Notes: generated by a model not told the origin, from the sequence alone. DNA of 64,000 nucleotides from Plazaster borealis (GCA_021014325.1 CM037472.1:19081063-19145062), one strand, 5' to 3'; counted from the stretch's first letter, positions 32,977 through 64,000 are shown. Translations and numbers: made by a program.

Positions 32977-33476
32977 NNNNNNNNNNNNNNNNNNNNNNNN
33001 NNNNNNNNNNNNNNNNNNNNNNNNNNNNNNNNNNNNNNNNNNNNNNNNNNNNNNNNNNNNNNNNNNNNNNNNNNNNNNNNNNNNNNNNNNNNNNNNNNNN
33101 NNNNNNNNNNNNNNNNNNNNNNNNNNNNNNNNNNNNNNNNNNNNNNNNNNNNNNNNNNNNNNNNNNNNNNNNNNNNNNNNNNNNNNNNNNNNNNNNNNNN
33201 NNNNNNNNNNNNNNNNNNNNNNNNNNNNNNNNNNNNNNNNNNNNNNNNNNNNNNNNNNNNNNNNNNNNNNNNNNNNNNNNNNNNNNNNNNNNNNNNNNNN
33301 NNNNNNNNNNNNNNNNNNNNNNNNNNNNNNNNNNNNNNNNNNNNNNNNNNNNNNNNNNNNNNNNNNNNNNNNNNNNNNNNNNNNNNNNNNNNNNNNNNNN
33401 NNNNNNNNNNNNNNNNNNNNNNNNNNNNNNNNNNNNNNNNNNNNNNNNNNNNNNNNNNNNNNNNNNNNNNNNNNNN
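32977..33476. other. Assembly gap, 500 N
   Basis: Exactly 500 N, a conventional placeholder for a scaffolding join of unknown length. Order and orientation across it should not be trusted. Confidence 0.98.
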
Positions 33477-33567
33477 CCGGAATTCAGTTCTATAGAGCGC
33501 CATGTAATGCGCATTTATTTGTTTAATTCTATGGCCCGCCAAAGCAGTGCCTTGCAATATTGTGCCC

Positions 33568-34134
33568 AGGGCCCAATTTCATAGAGCTGCTGAAGCAGAC
33601 AATTTTGCTCACCGGTTTTGTGCTAAGCACAAATTAGCAGGATACCAGTCAGAGATGGTGCATGTGACGCGATATTTTGGCTGGTAACCTTTTTCTGGTA
33701 AGAATAATTTGGTTGTGCTTATAGCTATACTTTTTTTGTGCTTAAAGGCACCGGACGCGTTTGGTAATTGTCAAAGACCAGTATTCTCACTGGGTGTATC
33801 CCAACATTATGCATAAAATAACAAACCTGTGAAAGTTGGGCTCAATTGGTCATCGAAGTTGCAAGAAAATAATGAAAGTAAAAACACCCTTGTTGCACAA
33901 ATTTGTGTGCTTTCAGATGCCTGAAAAAGACTTCTGGCCAGAAGTCTTTTTCAAATGCAAATATTTCAGTGAGAAAAAAAAAACTACGGTACGTAACTTC
34001 AGAAGGAGTCGTTTTCTCACAATCTTTTTTATTATCAAGTTAGTAATACCAAGTAAGTTTTTATGCGATTTTTGGGGGATTAATTACCAAACGTGTACAG
34101 TGCCTGCCCTAAGCAGATCTATGAAATTGGGCCC
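33568..34134. mobile_element. MITE family 4 copy interrupted by MITE family 1
   Basis: Outer element 33568-33742 plus 34105-34134 has the GGGCCCAATTTCATAGAGCTG terminus and its complement. Inner element 33743-34104 runs TTAAAGGCACCGGACGCG to ACGTGTACAGTGCCT. This gives relative age: family 1 inserted after family 4. Confidence 0.8.
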
Positions 34135-36140
34135 TTTTAAAGACTTTCTCCTTGTATTTTCTTTATTTTTCCCTTCCTCGCCTACGTATTTCCCTCTCCA
34201 ACACAAACCCCTGCCAGGCTGCCCAGCAGTCTCTATACCTTTTCATACTCTCACAAGGTTAGAGTAGAGGAAAAGGGTCAGGGTACCATACAGTCGCCTA
34301 CCATGGAAGTCGAGCGTTGAGTGATTGGGTGGATTCCACCCAGATCCTGTGGGCGTGTTCCGCTCTACCCACGCACAGCCTGATCTCATAACTTTACCGC
34401 ATTCCCCTTTTCATCCGGGCTGATCCTAATCCCTGGCTAAGCTCTTAATGCATACTTGTGATCCAGTTGTGGTTGTTGCCAATGCTATTTTTAGTCTGCT
34501 CCACAATGATTTATGTCTTGAATGTTCCAATTGGAATGCTTTACAAGGGATTTAACGTTTTAACAGGTCTTTCCACAAAATGAATCATTGATACACACAC
34601 TGACAATGCACTGTGTAATGTAAGATGACACTGGTATGTTTCGGATACCAAGCTGTGACAAGTCCGAGATATTTCTTTACGTCATTTTTAAAGACAAAAG
34701 TTGGTGACATGTAGATTTGTTGGTTCCTTCACAGTTTTCTGAAATGGTTTACTCCCAACAATAATCATACGGACCATATAATTATACCGAATGTCATTGT
34801 TAGAGTGTTATTACACTAAGTAATTCGCCTTTTACCATGAAATATGCTAGTGACATTCACGCATGTGTATAGAAACTATTCTATAGATGGAATGCGCATG
34901 ACGTCATTGTCCGCCATCTTTGATGACAAACAATGGAAAAGTGCCTTTCATGCGTTCACGTATCATCGACGATGACGACGGCAAACGCCATAGAGTTGCG
35001 CACATAGGCAGACGCACAAACGCGTAGCCGTCACGCCACCGGTAAATACAAAAATGCGCCATGTTCTCTCTCTTTGCCCTCCAACGTTAGTGAGCACGCG
35101 CGATTTGCAATTTGCATAGTTTATGGTAAAGGTCCATTGCTGTAGGCCTATATTTATTTATTATGTATAAAATATGGTTCAGTATGTTGGAAGTTGTAAT
35201 AATTTTGAGATTTTATCCTACGACTACTTTTAATGAATTTTTTTAAGCGATCTCTCGGAATAAAGGTTTTAAAATGAATATTTTCATACGATACGTCTTT
35301 CTTAATGTGAAATTACGATCATTGTCGGCCTATGTGAGGTGAACAAGTCATTGTCCCCCACAATTTTAATTGGTTTTCGTGTACAATATAATTAGATAAT
35401 TAATCTAGGTATGAAATTGTCACTATTTTATGAATCTTCATCCTATGCCGTGTGTGCAGCGATGATTTAGGCTGTGGCTACGGCTAGACCACTTATTCTG
35501 TTTACTTAATTTGTCAACAATTGAACCAATCCTCGAGGGGGTTCAAAGGTCAGGATCGATGAATATTCAGTTTCTTGGGTCAGTTGGTTGAGCGCAGTGC
35601 AACACAAAATCCACTTTTTGAAAACTGCTACAGGCAATTTTATGGAGCTGACCAATTTTCTGCGAAGCAAAAATAGTCAGGGGACCAGTCACAGATTGTA
35701 CATGTGACAATGTATTTTGGCTGGTAACCTTATGCATAACTTATGTTGTGCATAGCTGCCTTTTTTGCTGAAGCAACTGTATATGAAACAAAGCCCTGCC
35801 CTCTCCTATGAGGGTTTTAACGATCTCAGGGTGAGGTCGATTTAAAATGCTGTTACGCTCTAGAACCCATTGAATTTACTTCCCTCGACTTTCCAGACAT
35901 CAATTGCCTTTTCAACCGAAGTATATAGACTCCATCAAGTCATTAGTTCTGCCCAAAGCGAAGACCACTTTTAATTATCTGTCATCCAGATGGAAGGACG
36001 ACAATACTAAAGGACCGACCATGTGACGCAAACTGTTTATCACCGCGTGACACTCAAATTGATTGGAACATTTCACGATAATGGTGAAAAGTGGAACCTC
36101 CGTCGTAGATGTTTCCAGTTGGACTGGCGTGTATTTTAAA
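34135..36140. other. Non-coding, no gene seen
   Basis: Unannotated apart from a diverged MITE family 4 copy at about 35629-35792. A moderately CpG-containing patch at 34915-35060 has no clear promoter elements. Confidence 0.4.
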
Positions 36141-36146
36141 TAGAGG

Positions 36147-36153
36147 TATATAA
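36147..36153 (+). promoter_or_regulatory. Candidate TATA box and first exon of an unidentified plus-strand gene
   Basis: TATATAA preceded by an A/T-rich TATTTTAAATAG (MEF2-like). About 25-30 bp downstream is TGTCACTGC, initiator-like. Then about 200 bp without a long ORF run to a strong donor TCTCG then GTATGT at 36385/36386. This arrangement fits a tissue-specific promoter with a non-coding first exon (about 36177-36385). Confidence 0.4.
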
Positions 36154-37439
36154 GTGAAGCAGCATTGTGTCTGTCACTGCATATCTCAACCCAACTGCAA
36201 TAATCGAGTCCTGGTGCAGTTTACCGTATATTATTGCACATGTCTTACGTGTGGCATCAAAGCATAACTGAACCCTAGCAAAGTTTAATGGAAGAATGGA
36301 TGTGTGTTAACCATCCAAGGAATCGGCATACAGCCGTGAACTACCATTAAGCAAAAACAGTTTAGCAAAAAGGAAATCAATCTCGGTATGTACAGTCATT
36401 ACGAATTTCCCTACTTAATTTGCCTATATGCATTCATGCCTTTCAACCAATAGTCTGAAGAAATGTGGTTTCAAATGATAAATACATGTATTTGCCGTAA
36501 GTCCCTAAAAATCTAACAAATATTTCTATTTTTCTACCCCTGAAGTCAGAAAAGCAGGTGCAAATTTGTTGTTAAACATTTGAAAGTAATTGCTAACACT
36601 TTACCGCTCAATATCAGTTCAGTGCCCACCCACCTCTTTTTTTGTATAACAATGAGATGTCATAGTATTTATGTCCACACCAAAGCTATCATTGAACTAA
36701 TGAAAACTTCAAACTAAATTAATAAAGAATATTATGTCATCTCACTTTGTGCTCCGACATGAACACTTGGCGTTTTGCATAACAAAAACGTATGCAATTT
36801 AGGTAAGTGTTTTTAATTAGAATGGGGAAAAAAAAGGTTTTTTATTGACGTCGATTAATGCCACATTAACAAATATCATTCTCATAGTACGAAGATTCTT
36901 ATAGCATAATGGCTTCGGTTGATATTTTACAAAGTAATCTATTAGGCAAATGAGGCATTGGATTGAGTAATTGATGTCACAAATAGCCTTGTGTTCATTC
37001 ATGTATGAAATGTTGTATTATTAAACGCATATTAGTGTCTCCTTTTCACTCGAATGAATTGACGCTTCTCTTGAAAACCGTGTACATGTTGCCAATGTCG
37101 ACAGCCAAGTTGTCTACAATGCAAAATGTGAATTTGATGGTTGCAATAGATTTATATTTATAGACGATATCAGAACATTATGATGTATCAATTAATTAAA
37201 AACTGAAAAAATACTTCTGTTGTTTGTTGTATACGCTTTCTGTTATTTTAGTAATACAACTAACGGACAGCTTTCTGTTAGATTGGGCACATTTAGCTGT
37301 GGCATTGTTATGGCTGTGAATAGGGTAAATGGAGTTATAGAAAGCCGTAGCGACAACTGCTTTTTGACTCAAGAGATATGCAAAGAGGGCGCACTAACTT
37401 ATAGTCGATCAGCAGAGCCGTCGTCGATAGTGCACTGGT

Positions 37440-38355
37440 TGGAGGAAAAAAATGGAAACCTGGTAATTCCAGCGCGCCGTTTCGAAAATACCCTGATAAG
37501 GATCTTTTAGAAATGCAGGCTTTCCCAGTTCAGGCTCCAAAAATATATTGAAAGCCTGGTAATTCCAGTGCACCGTTTCGAAAATACCCTGATTAGGATC
37601 TTGTAGAAACGCAGGCTTTCCCAGTTCAGGCTCCGAAAATATATTGAAAGCCTGGTAATTCCAGTGCACCGTTTCGAAAATACCCTGATTAGGATCTTTT
37701 AGTAATGCAGGCTTTCCCAGTTCAGGCTCCGAAAATATATTGAAAGCCTGGTAATTCCAGTGCAGCGTTTCGAAAATACCCTTATCAGGATCTTGTCGAA
37801 ACGGAGGCTTTTCCTCGTTCAGGCTCCGAAAAAAATACCGAAGCCTGTTTATTCCAGTGCACCGTTTCGAAAATACCCTGATTAGGATCTTTGCGAAACG
37901 CAGGCTTTCCCAGTTCAGGCTCCGAAAATATATTGAAAGCCTGGTAATTCCAGTGCAGCGTTTCGAAAATACCCTTTTCAGAATCTTGTCGAAACGGAGG
38001 CTTTCCTCGTTGAGGCTCCCTAAAAAATACCGAAGCCTGTTTATTCCAGTGCACCGTTCGAAAATACCCTGATTAGGATCTTTTAGAAACGCAGGCTTTC
38101 CCAGTTCAGGCTCCGAAACTATATTGAAAGCCTGGTAATTCCAGTGCAGCGTTTCGAAAATACCCTGATTATGATCTTTTAGAAACGCAGGCTTTCCTCG
38201 TTGAGGCTCCGAAAAAAAATACCGAAGCCTGTTTATTCCAGTGCACCGTTTCGAAAATACCCTGATTAGGATCTTTTTTCGAAACGCAGGCTTTCCCAGT
38301 TCAGGCTCCATCAAATACTGAAATCCTTTTAATTCCAGTGCGCCGTTTCAAAAAA
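37440..38355. repeat. 96-bp minisatellite, about 9.5 units in two subtypes
   Basis: Units share GATCTT, GCAGGCTTTC, CCAGTTCAGGCTCC, TTCCAGTGCACCGTTTCG and AAAATACCCTGATTAG. Subtype A has GAAAATATATTGAAAGCC; subtype B has CCTCGTT and AAAAATACCGAAGCCTG. The order is A A A B A B A B A, the last being degenerate. Since 96 is a multiple of 3, most frames stay open; the minus strand has a 301-codon ORF with a 32-residue repeat (GKPAFLKDPNQGIFE core). Confidence 0.9.
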
Positions 38356-38362
38356 TACCCAG

Positions 38363-38451
38363 GCACTCAAGGCACGTCGGGTACGCTTGGGAATGTCTCA
38401 CTCCGTCGGATCGTTGGTGGCCATTCAAGGCTCGGTGGGTGGACTTTTCAG
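38363..38451 (+). CDS. Possible exon at the activation site of a trypsin-like serine protease
   Basis: Between AATACCCAG and a donor CAG then GTAAAG, the plus strand reads NVSLRRIVGGHSRLGGWTFQ, matching the R/IVGG activation site and following GxWPWQ of S1-family proteases. The acceptor lies inside the last, degenerate minisatellite unit. No histidine (TAAHC), aspartate or serine (GDSGG) exon was found nearby. It may belong with the promoter at 36147; alternatively it is a chance or relic match. Confidence 0.38.
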
Positions 38452-39179
38452 GTAAAGTATGCTAAATGGTGTATGAACTTGGTCATCAGGGCCTACCAGT
38501 CACAGATGTGCCATTTTAGGTGTGCCGTTTGCATACCTCTATACCCGGATCTTCCACAAATAATGTGACCCTCTTTAATTATTGGACTTTTAAGGATAGA
38601 GGCTTCGGCAGTTTGTTCTTATACAGAGCGGCCTTTTATTTCTATAAGAGATGAAGACATAAACGTGTGGCGAGGTCTTCGTTGAATGTCAGTTTATCAA
38701 TTTACTTATAAGAGATTATCAAAGAACAATATTTATATATACAAACAATAACGAAGAGAAATCTTACATGACTAAATACAGCTTTGTCTCAATGACGGCA
38801 TTCGCCATCTTTGATTATCGATAGACTACAACTTACAAAAGTCGGATAAAACTTAACCGATGCTCCTGATCGGAAATGTTCCAAGAGAAAATACTTATAG
38901 ATAGCTTCTTGTCAAAGAAACCTAGGAAAGAAGTTCAAAATTTAATGAACTTGTCTTTAGAAAACTTAGTAATCAGAACATAGGCCTATCATTTAGTTAG
39001 GCAGCCGATTATTTACAAAAATCTCGAAATGAAGAAAAGAAATTGCATCGAAAGTGATTGAAAATAAGCATCATTTTACAATACTGAACTTAAATGATGA
39101 TTTTAGAGTCGAAAAATGGAAAAAAAAACAAAAGATTATTATCTGTAAGAGACGAAGACAAAACGTGTGGTGAGCTAGG

Positions 39180-39350
39180 TGAGCAGGAGATTTTGTCCCC
39201 CTGGAGATTCTGGCATCCCACGGCGAACTGTGTACAAACTTCTTCGGATAGCGCCCTCTTTTGAATCGTCCTCCTTCAGCCCATGTTAATTTCCCTCAAT
39301 TTCCCACAATATGGAGGACAGAATCTCCGGGGGACAGATTTCCCTATTAT
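39180..39350. repeat. Foldback repeat family 7, copy 2
   Basis: AGCAGGAGATTTTGTCCCCC through AGCGCCCTCTTTTGAATCG to GGACAGAATCTCCGGGGGAC, same order and orientation as 23907-24060. Confidence 0.75.
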
Positions 39351-39439
39351 GACACCGGCTCATTTTATGTAAAAACAAATTCTGGTTACGGGCCTGGACA
39401 AGACCTTTTCATCGTCTTTTTCTATGCAACTTATATATT

Positions 39440-39628
39440 TTCTGCATGTAAATGGAAAATTAGTTTTAAAAACATCGTAATTATCATATCAAAGCTAATA
39501 AAATGTAACGTTTTACTCTTGAAATTTCCAATCACAAAAATCCAGATTTTAAATGGGGGCACCCGGGGGGCACGGACATCAATTGGGGGGGGGGGGCACG
39601 TGCCCCTCCTTAGTTACGCCACTGCTGA
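39440..39628 (-). mobile_element. Repeat family 5, copy 2, ending in a hAT-type terminus
   Basis: Matches 21255-21415, then a G-run and TTAGTTACGCCACTGCTG, whose complement CAGTGGCGTAACTAA is a typical hAT terminal repeat. The other end was not found. Confidence 0.55.
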
Positions 39629-41392
39629 GCCAAGGCGGCAATCATTGTGCAGCACCAAACTTGCCGACTCTGTATCAACAAGCTGTCTGTCATCTGTCTG
39701 CCATCGGTGAACCAATGTGTCAATTGCCAGAATGTTAAAATCTTTGGTGTGTGTGTGTTCAGTGAACTTAGATTCATCTGTTCTGACCATTAGAACAAGA
39801 TTTGTGCCCCCCAACCCCCCCAAACCCCCCCCCAAAAAAAACCAAAAAAACAACAACAACAACCCAAAACAACAACAGTTATTTACACCCCAACATAAAA
39901 CTCCTACCGCCTGAGCACCTCCGAGCTCCGGGCACGCGTGTAAATATTTTACATCGGTGGCTCGCAGGGTTAAAGTTTGTCACTCAGCCTGTGCGTAAGG
40001 TGGATGTTTTGGGCGTGGAGGATTGGTCTTTGAGTATAGGCCTAGGCAAATCTAATTAAAATTGTCCATAATTTGCCAAAATAATGAGGGAAACATACCC
40101 TATAGACCCCGCCTCCCTGACAGAAAGATACGAGCTTGCAAAGATACGAGTTGACCCACTCCCGTGTGCTCTGACCCGACCACGAGGAGCGGAGGAGCGG
40201 GAGACATCCCTGACTTCCGGAAGACACCACGGTAATCCTAAGTTCAAAATCACCGTCTAGTAAAAACCACTCCTTGCAAATTCCCCAACTCAAATCACAG
40301 TTACACGACAAAGTTCAGCGTAATCAACAATCAACAGGCAAACATTGGTTTTTCTGAGAGCTCACCGATTAGGGCCTATACTTCAAACTTCAATTCAGGG
40401 TAACTAATGCTGCATACAAATATTCCCCTCTAAAATACTGTCAAAGACCACCCCGATCACCATTGCTTTATTTAAAGTGCCACAATTGAAAACAATAGCC
40501 GTAAGAAAACCTGATAACACAACAGTTTTTTTAATTATTATTTTCACTAAAACGTGATCACCTGATAGTTTTGAAAACTAAAGGACCCAAATTAACGACT
40601 GTTCCCCCGATGGTAATGATATATACTCTCAATGCCGAAAATGGGCTAATCAAGGCAAAACATTGTTGAGGTGGGGTAATTTACCGAAGTAAGTTTACTG
40701 ACACTTGTTGATAGGAGGGGACATAATTATTTACAACTGAAAACGACTCAATGGACAATCTTATTTTGTTAAGTTTTTTAAATCAATGAAACCTTTTATT
40801 TACTGTTCCGCAGTTAATGTTTCATTGTGTACGAATCACGCGTCAGTAAAAAGCAGACTTGTGCATCAAGTTAAATACCGCCACCACGCGTCGTGGAAGG
40901 GGGACGGGGGAAACTGGTACGGGGATGGCTTCAAAACTGGTAATCGCCACAGCAATAATACACAGATTGTGCTTAAAGTAAACCAGTGAATCATCATAAG
41001 TAGAAAATGGCCGAAATTGAGGGTGTATTTTATCCTTATTATTGAAGAAGATTCTTATCTACGATTTTAGTTGCATCTCAATATTGTTCGATTCCTCACT
41101 GGGATTAAACGCTGTCCTCCTGTAAATGTAAGTATTTTGTTTGTATTATTTACTAAACTGGATAAATAGTCTTGTTATTTTTCTCGGAGTAAAAGGAAGC
41201 AAAAATTGAAGGCGGTGACTCTGCTCTGCTGTCTGACTGAGTGATGATCATGATGATGATGTGGTCACACGTTCACGTCTACGTCTGTTTATTTATTTGT
41301 AAGACTAATTGACTAAGGAAGAGGACTGAACTTTGGTAGACTTCCATGTTTTCAGGGACAGTTAGGGATCCCGTGTTTCATTCTTAAAGGCA

Positions 41393-41763
41393 TCGTACAC
41401 GTTTGTAAATTGTCAAAGACCAGTGTTCTCACTTTGGTGTATCCCAACATATGCATAAAATAACACGCCTGTGAAAATTTGGGCTCAATTGGTCATCGAA
41501 GTTGCAAGAAAATGATGAAAGAAAAAACACCCTTGTTGTACAAATTTGTGTGCTTTCAGATAGAATAATAAAAACTTCTTGCAAGAAGTTTTTATTATTT
41601 TAGTGAGAAATTACCTCTTTCTTAAAAACTACGTTACTTCAGAGGGAGTCGTTTCTCACAATCTTTTATACTATCAACAGGACAGCTCTCTGTTGCACGT
41701 TACCAAGTCAGTTTTTATGCTAATATATATTTTTAGTAATTACCAAACGTGTACGATGCCTTT
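41393..41763 (+). mobile_element. MITE family 1, complete copy
   Basis: TTAAAGGCATCGTACACGTT to AACGTGTACGATGCCTTTAA: near-perfect terminal inverted repeats bordered by TTAA on both sides. This is the best-preserved copy and suggests TTAA target duplication as in piggyBac-type elements. Confidence 0.85.
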
Positions 41764-42112
41764 AATACTCATTATAAATGTTGTCCTTGAAAGAAAATTT
41801 GTAGCAGCCTTACTTCTGCTTTTTTTCCTTAAAAAAATATAATTGAATTGAATTGTATTTTATCAACATAATTATAAAGTTATTTTATCTATATTTTGTT
41901 AGTGTTAATCTCGTTAATGTTAGCACATTGATAATGGAATGGGATTTCCTTCCTCTATGCTGTTAAGTGTCATGCTGCATCAGACAGCCCCATCTGACTA
42001 GCCCCCACCATCTTGTGGTATGATCAAATCCATTCTAAACGGCATGGAATAAGATACATTTTTTTAAAATAACATTGAGTGAAAGAGAATCAGTCAGACA
42101 ACACTACGTACA

Positions 42113-42445
42113 GGCCTGATTTTTTCACCATAAATGTATAAAAAAAGTGCCAACTTTGCTTTGGAATTGCTTTGGACTCCCTTGGCCTTCAGACTTGGGA
42201 GGAAGTCCAGAATACTGGCACCACTCCCCTCTATTTATGGAGCTAACCTATCAACAAGTCCTTTGTACACGTGGCAGGCCTGGGACTACACAGAGACCAC
42301 AGTGGAACATGGCCTCTGTTGCCCTGGTCTTTTCTTGGCCTTGGTGCCCCTTAAACAAAGTTCCTATAGACTAAGATTTCCCAAATTCCAATGGAAATTT
42401 AGTGCCCCTTAAGAAATGAAAATTAATGGCCTTGCCGTCTCAAAG
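42113..42445 (-). repeat. Interspersed repeat family 8, upstream of AFTPH
   Basis: CAGGCCTG at the ends and CTTGGCCTTGGTGCCCCTT, TTCCAATGGAAAT and CTCAAAGAT blocks. Relatives: 48575-48760 (inverted), 49607-49745, 53696-53850 and a fragment at 57910-57960. Confidence 0.7.
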
Positions 42446-42554
42446 ATACATGCCAAGCCTGATGTACATTTAGCGGGCGGTAAAACGAGCGGTAAATTGT
42501 AAATGTTCACTGCATAATTATCTTGCATTTCTTGTTGCTAGGTAGCATTTAAAG

Positions 42555-62333
<19,779 letters not shown>

Positions 62334-62820
62334 GTAAGTACTAACCATGGTTTTATTATTAATTAGTAAACGCCTCGGAGAGTTTATGATTGGTCGAGGA
62401 CTGGTCACACGGGGGTGTATTCACATGTGGTATAAAGACTAGCGCATAAATGGCCCCTAAAACAGGAATATTGTTGTGTAAAATTCTGTTTGCACTGTGC
62501 TTGTTATGCAGGAACTATCAAAAATCTTAAGTTTTCAAAAATCAACAATTTTTTAAGCGTATTATTTTTGTGTTTTTTCAAGAACAGATGGTGCCAAGTG
62601 CATGCGACGTGTACACGTAAACGCGCATAAAATGTATCAATTTAAGGTAGCTGGTACGCGCATTAAACCAACATAATGAAAAGCATAAGGCCGAACACCA
62701 ACCAAAACATTTCTATGTATGCTGCCGTTAATTTTCAAAACTCAGTCTGGTTCTTGAAAATATGCACAAATAGAGAAAAATATGTACGTAAGAGATTAGG
62801 TCCCATTCAAAAATTTAACA

Positions 62821-62877
62821 GGCTGGCCGCTGTTAATGGACCTCGCCTCCAGCTTGTTCCATTAACAGCGACCAGCC
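62821..62877 (+). other. Strong hairpin in AFTPH intron 3
   Basis: GGCTGGCCGCTGTTAATGGA and TCCATTAACAGCGACCAGCC pair at 19 of 20 positions around a 17-base loop. Could be a miRNA-like stem or a tiny MITE; the flanks do not extend the pairing. Confidence 0.7.
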
Positions 62878-64000
62878 ACCAACCAAGGTCATTACAACTA
62901 AGTAAAGACTGGCTCCTCACACATGGTGTGCATTGTTTAATTTGGTTAGCAGTTCGGACATTTTTCTTGCAAGATTGTATAGTCTACTGCGTGCCTGTGA
63001 TAATACAAATATTGGATGCATGAGTGCATTGTCGTAATCATGAGGTAAAATCTGGATTATTCTATTTAATGAGGGGAAGCTGAGTGAAATTGGAAAGCCA
63101 GATTTCACTGAATAATACTCTGTGACAATGCACGAACGAAATGCATTCAATAGACACAGAAAGTCTTTTTAAAAAACCTTCTAATCAATGTGGACAATTC
63201 CGTGTAACACCAACCTTGTCCACCGTGACAAACGTTTGGACAAACGGGCGGGGAATTATTATTTTGAAAACGATGCTGCATAGCGTTCAAAGTGTCCAAT
63301 AATAATCCATATAGGACTCCTATATTGAATTTTGGAGCGTCGCGGCAGTACATGGCAAAATAAAGGATGACACGTGAGGCGTGTTCCACCAATCAAAAGA
63401 TAAGGATCTGTGTGATTTTCCTTTAATGTGGTTTTAAGATCTAGCAAAGTTAGGTTTATTACATAAATAGATAATCAGAGATTTAATGGCTGTATAATGT
63501 AAAGAGCCAAAATCCAAGCATTAATCTCCTCATGATGATCAGATCAAACTGCCACTTGCTGAAAATGTCAAAGCATACAAAGAGGTTTACCCATTATTAG
63601 GTCACGGCAAATCAACTCGCAAATAAACTTGTATCAACCCTCGCAATAGTGTTTGGAAGGTCAAGGCTATAAGGTTTACTGGGGCTGTTGACAGACGGTA
63701 CATAAAAGTGCGCCATGTTTAACTTTTATTTCAGCCTGAATCTTGTTTTTAGGATTTTCAAATTATGTGAAAAATTTACCCAGTCAGTTTCCCTTGTGGT
63801 TTATAACTTGATTTTTTAGGATTTTTGTTAAACCTGTGACACCAAGAAATATTAATTTGTTTGCACATTCGGTGTCAGCGTTTATATTTTAAAAGTCCAA
63901 TCATATTGTTGGTAGATCTTGTTCGTTGTATCGTTTGAAACCCTTAAAACCATCAAAGTATTTACCTTGGAGCCCTCATGGAGATACCCCACCCCAAGTC
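62878..64000. other. AFTPH intron 3, no further exon found
   Basis: AT-rich, no stretch matching the next conserved aftiphilin segment; the gene's remaining exons lie beyond the right edge. Confidence 0.45.

Larger units (their letters stand above)
38452..41392. other. Non-coding between the minisatellite and AFTPH
   Basis: Contains copies of foldback family 7 (39180-39350) and repeat family 5 (39440-39600). A direct repeat pair AAGAGAYGAAGACA at about 38646 and 39146 flanks roughly 500 bp. A GC-richer block (40100-40260) has no convincing gene. Confidence 0.4.

Noticed and set aside
32930..33584. ORFs of about 200 codons across the gap
   Set aside because: They consist almost entirely of N and are artefacts.
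39640..39760. Plus-strand frames INKLSVICLPSVNQC and LPTLYQQAVCHL as further trypsin-like protease exons
   Set aside because: The two resemblances are in different frames, lack the GWG and GDSGG motifs and have no convincing splice sites.

Overview
This is a window of animal nuclear DNA: intron-rich, AT-rich and dense in short non-autonomous transposons, with one 500-base assembly gap. Gene content fits an invertebrate deuterostome. Several repeat families resemble ones I remember from echinoderm, especially sea-star, genomes; that is recollection and inference, not a search result. Almost all coding sequence lies in short exons. I assembled genes by joining open stretches with GT/AG splice sites, matching intron phases and remembered family conservation.

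Layout. (1) 1-6 kb is mostly non-coding, with a hAT-like element at 1307-2346, a TTTACGTAAA-rich array near 4.5 kb and an orphan candidate first exon on the minus strand (4014-4140). (2) 6150-10754, plus strand: a complete four-exon short-chain dehydrogenase most like D-beta-hydroxybutyrate dehydrogenase (BDH1), 362 residues, with all introns in phase 1. (3) 14102-23850, minus strand: a BAAT/acyl-CoA thioesterase family gene with seven recognisable exons; those that should carry the nucleophile and the acidic residue were not found. (4) 29952-32443, minus strand: the last four exons of UNC79, a subunit of the NALCN sodium-leak channel complex, stopping just before the gap at 32977-33476. (5) 36.1-38.5 kb: a TATA-type promoter with a strong downstream splice donor, a 96-bp minisatellite, and an exon resembling the activation site of a trypsin-like protease, all possibly one plus-strand gene. 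(6) 42555-62333, plus strand: the first three coding exons of aftiphilin (AFTPH), including a 543-residue exon full of acidic-phenylalanine adaptor-binding motifs. A 16.2-kb intron with an apparent GC-AG boundary separates exons 2 and 3, and the gene runs off the right edge.

The genes do not form an operon or a shared pathway: ketone-body metabolism, acyl-CoA/bile-acid type chemistry, neuronal channel regulation and clathrin trafficking simply lie side by side. The rest is repeats: foldback elements with clear target-site duplications, nested insertions, tRNA-derived SINEs, a LINE 3' fragment, two minisatellites, a long CTTT microsatellite and a tandem duplication carrying twelve CRE octamers. 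I found no prokaryotic features, CRISPR array or rRNA.
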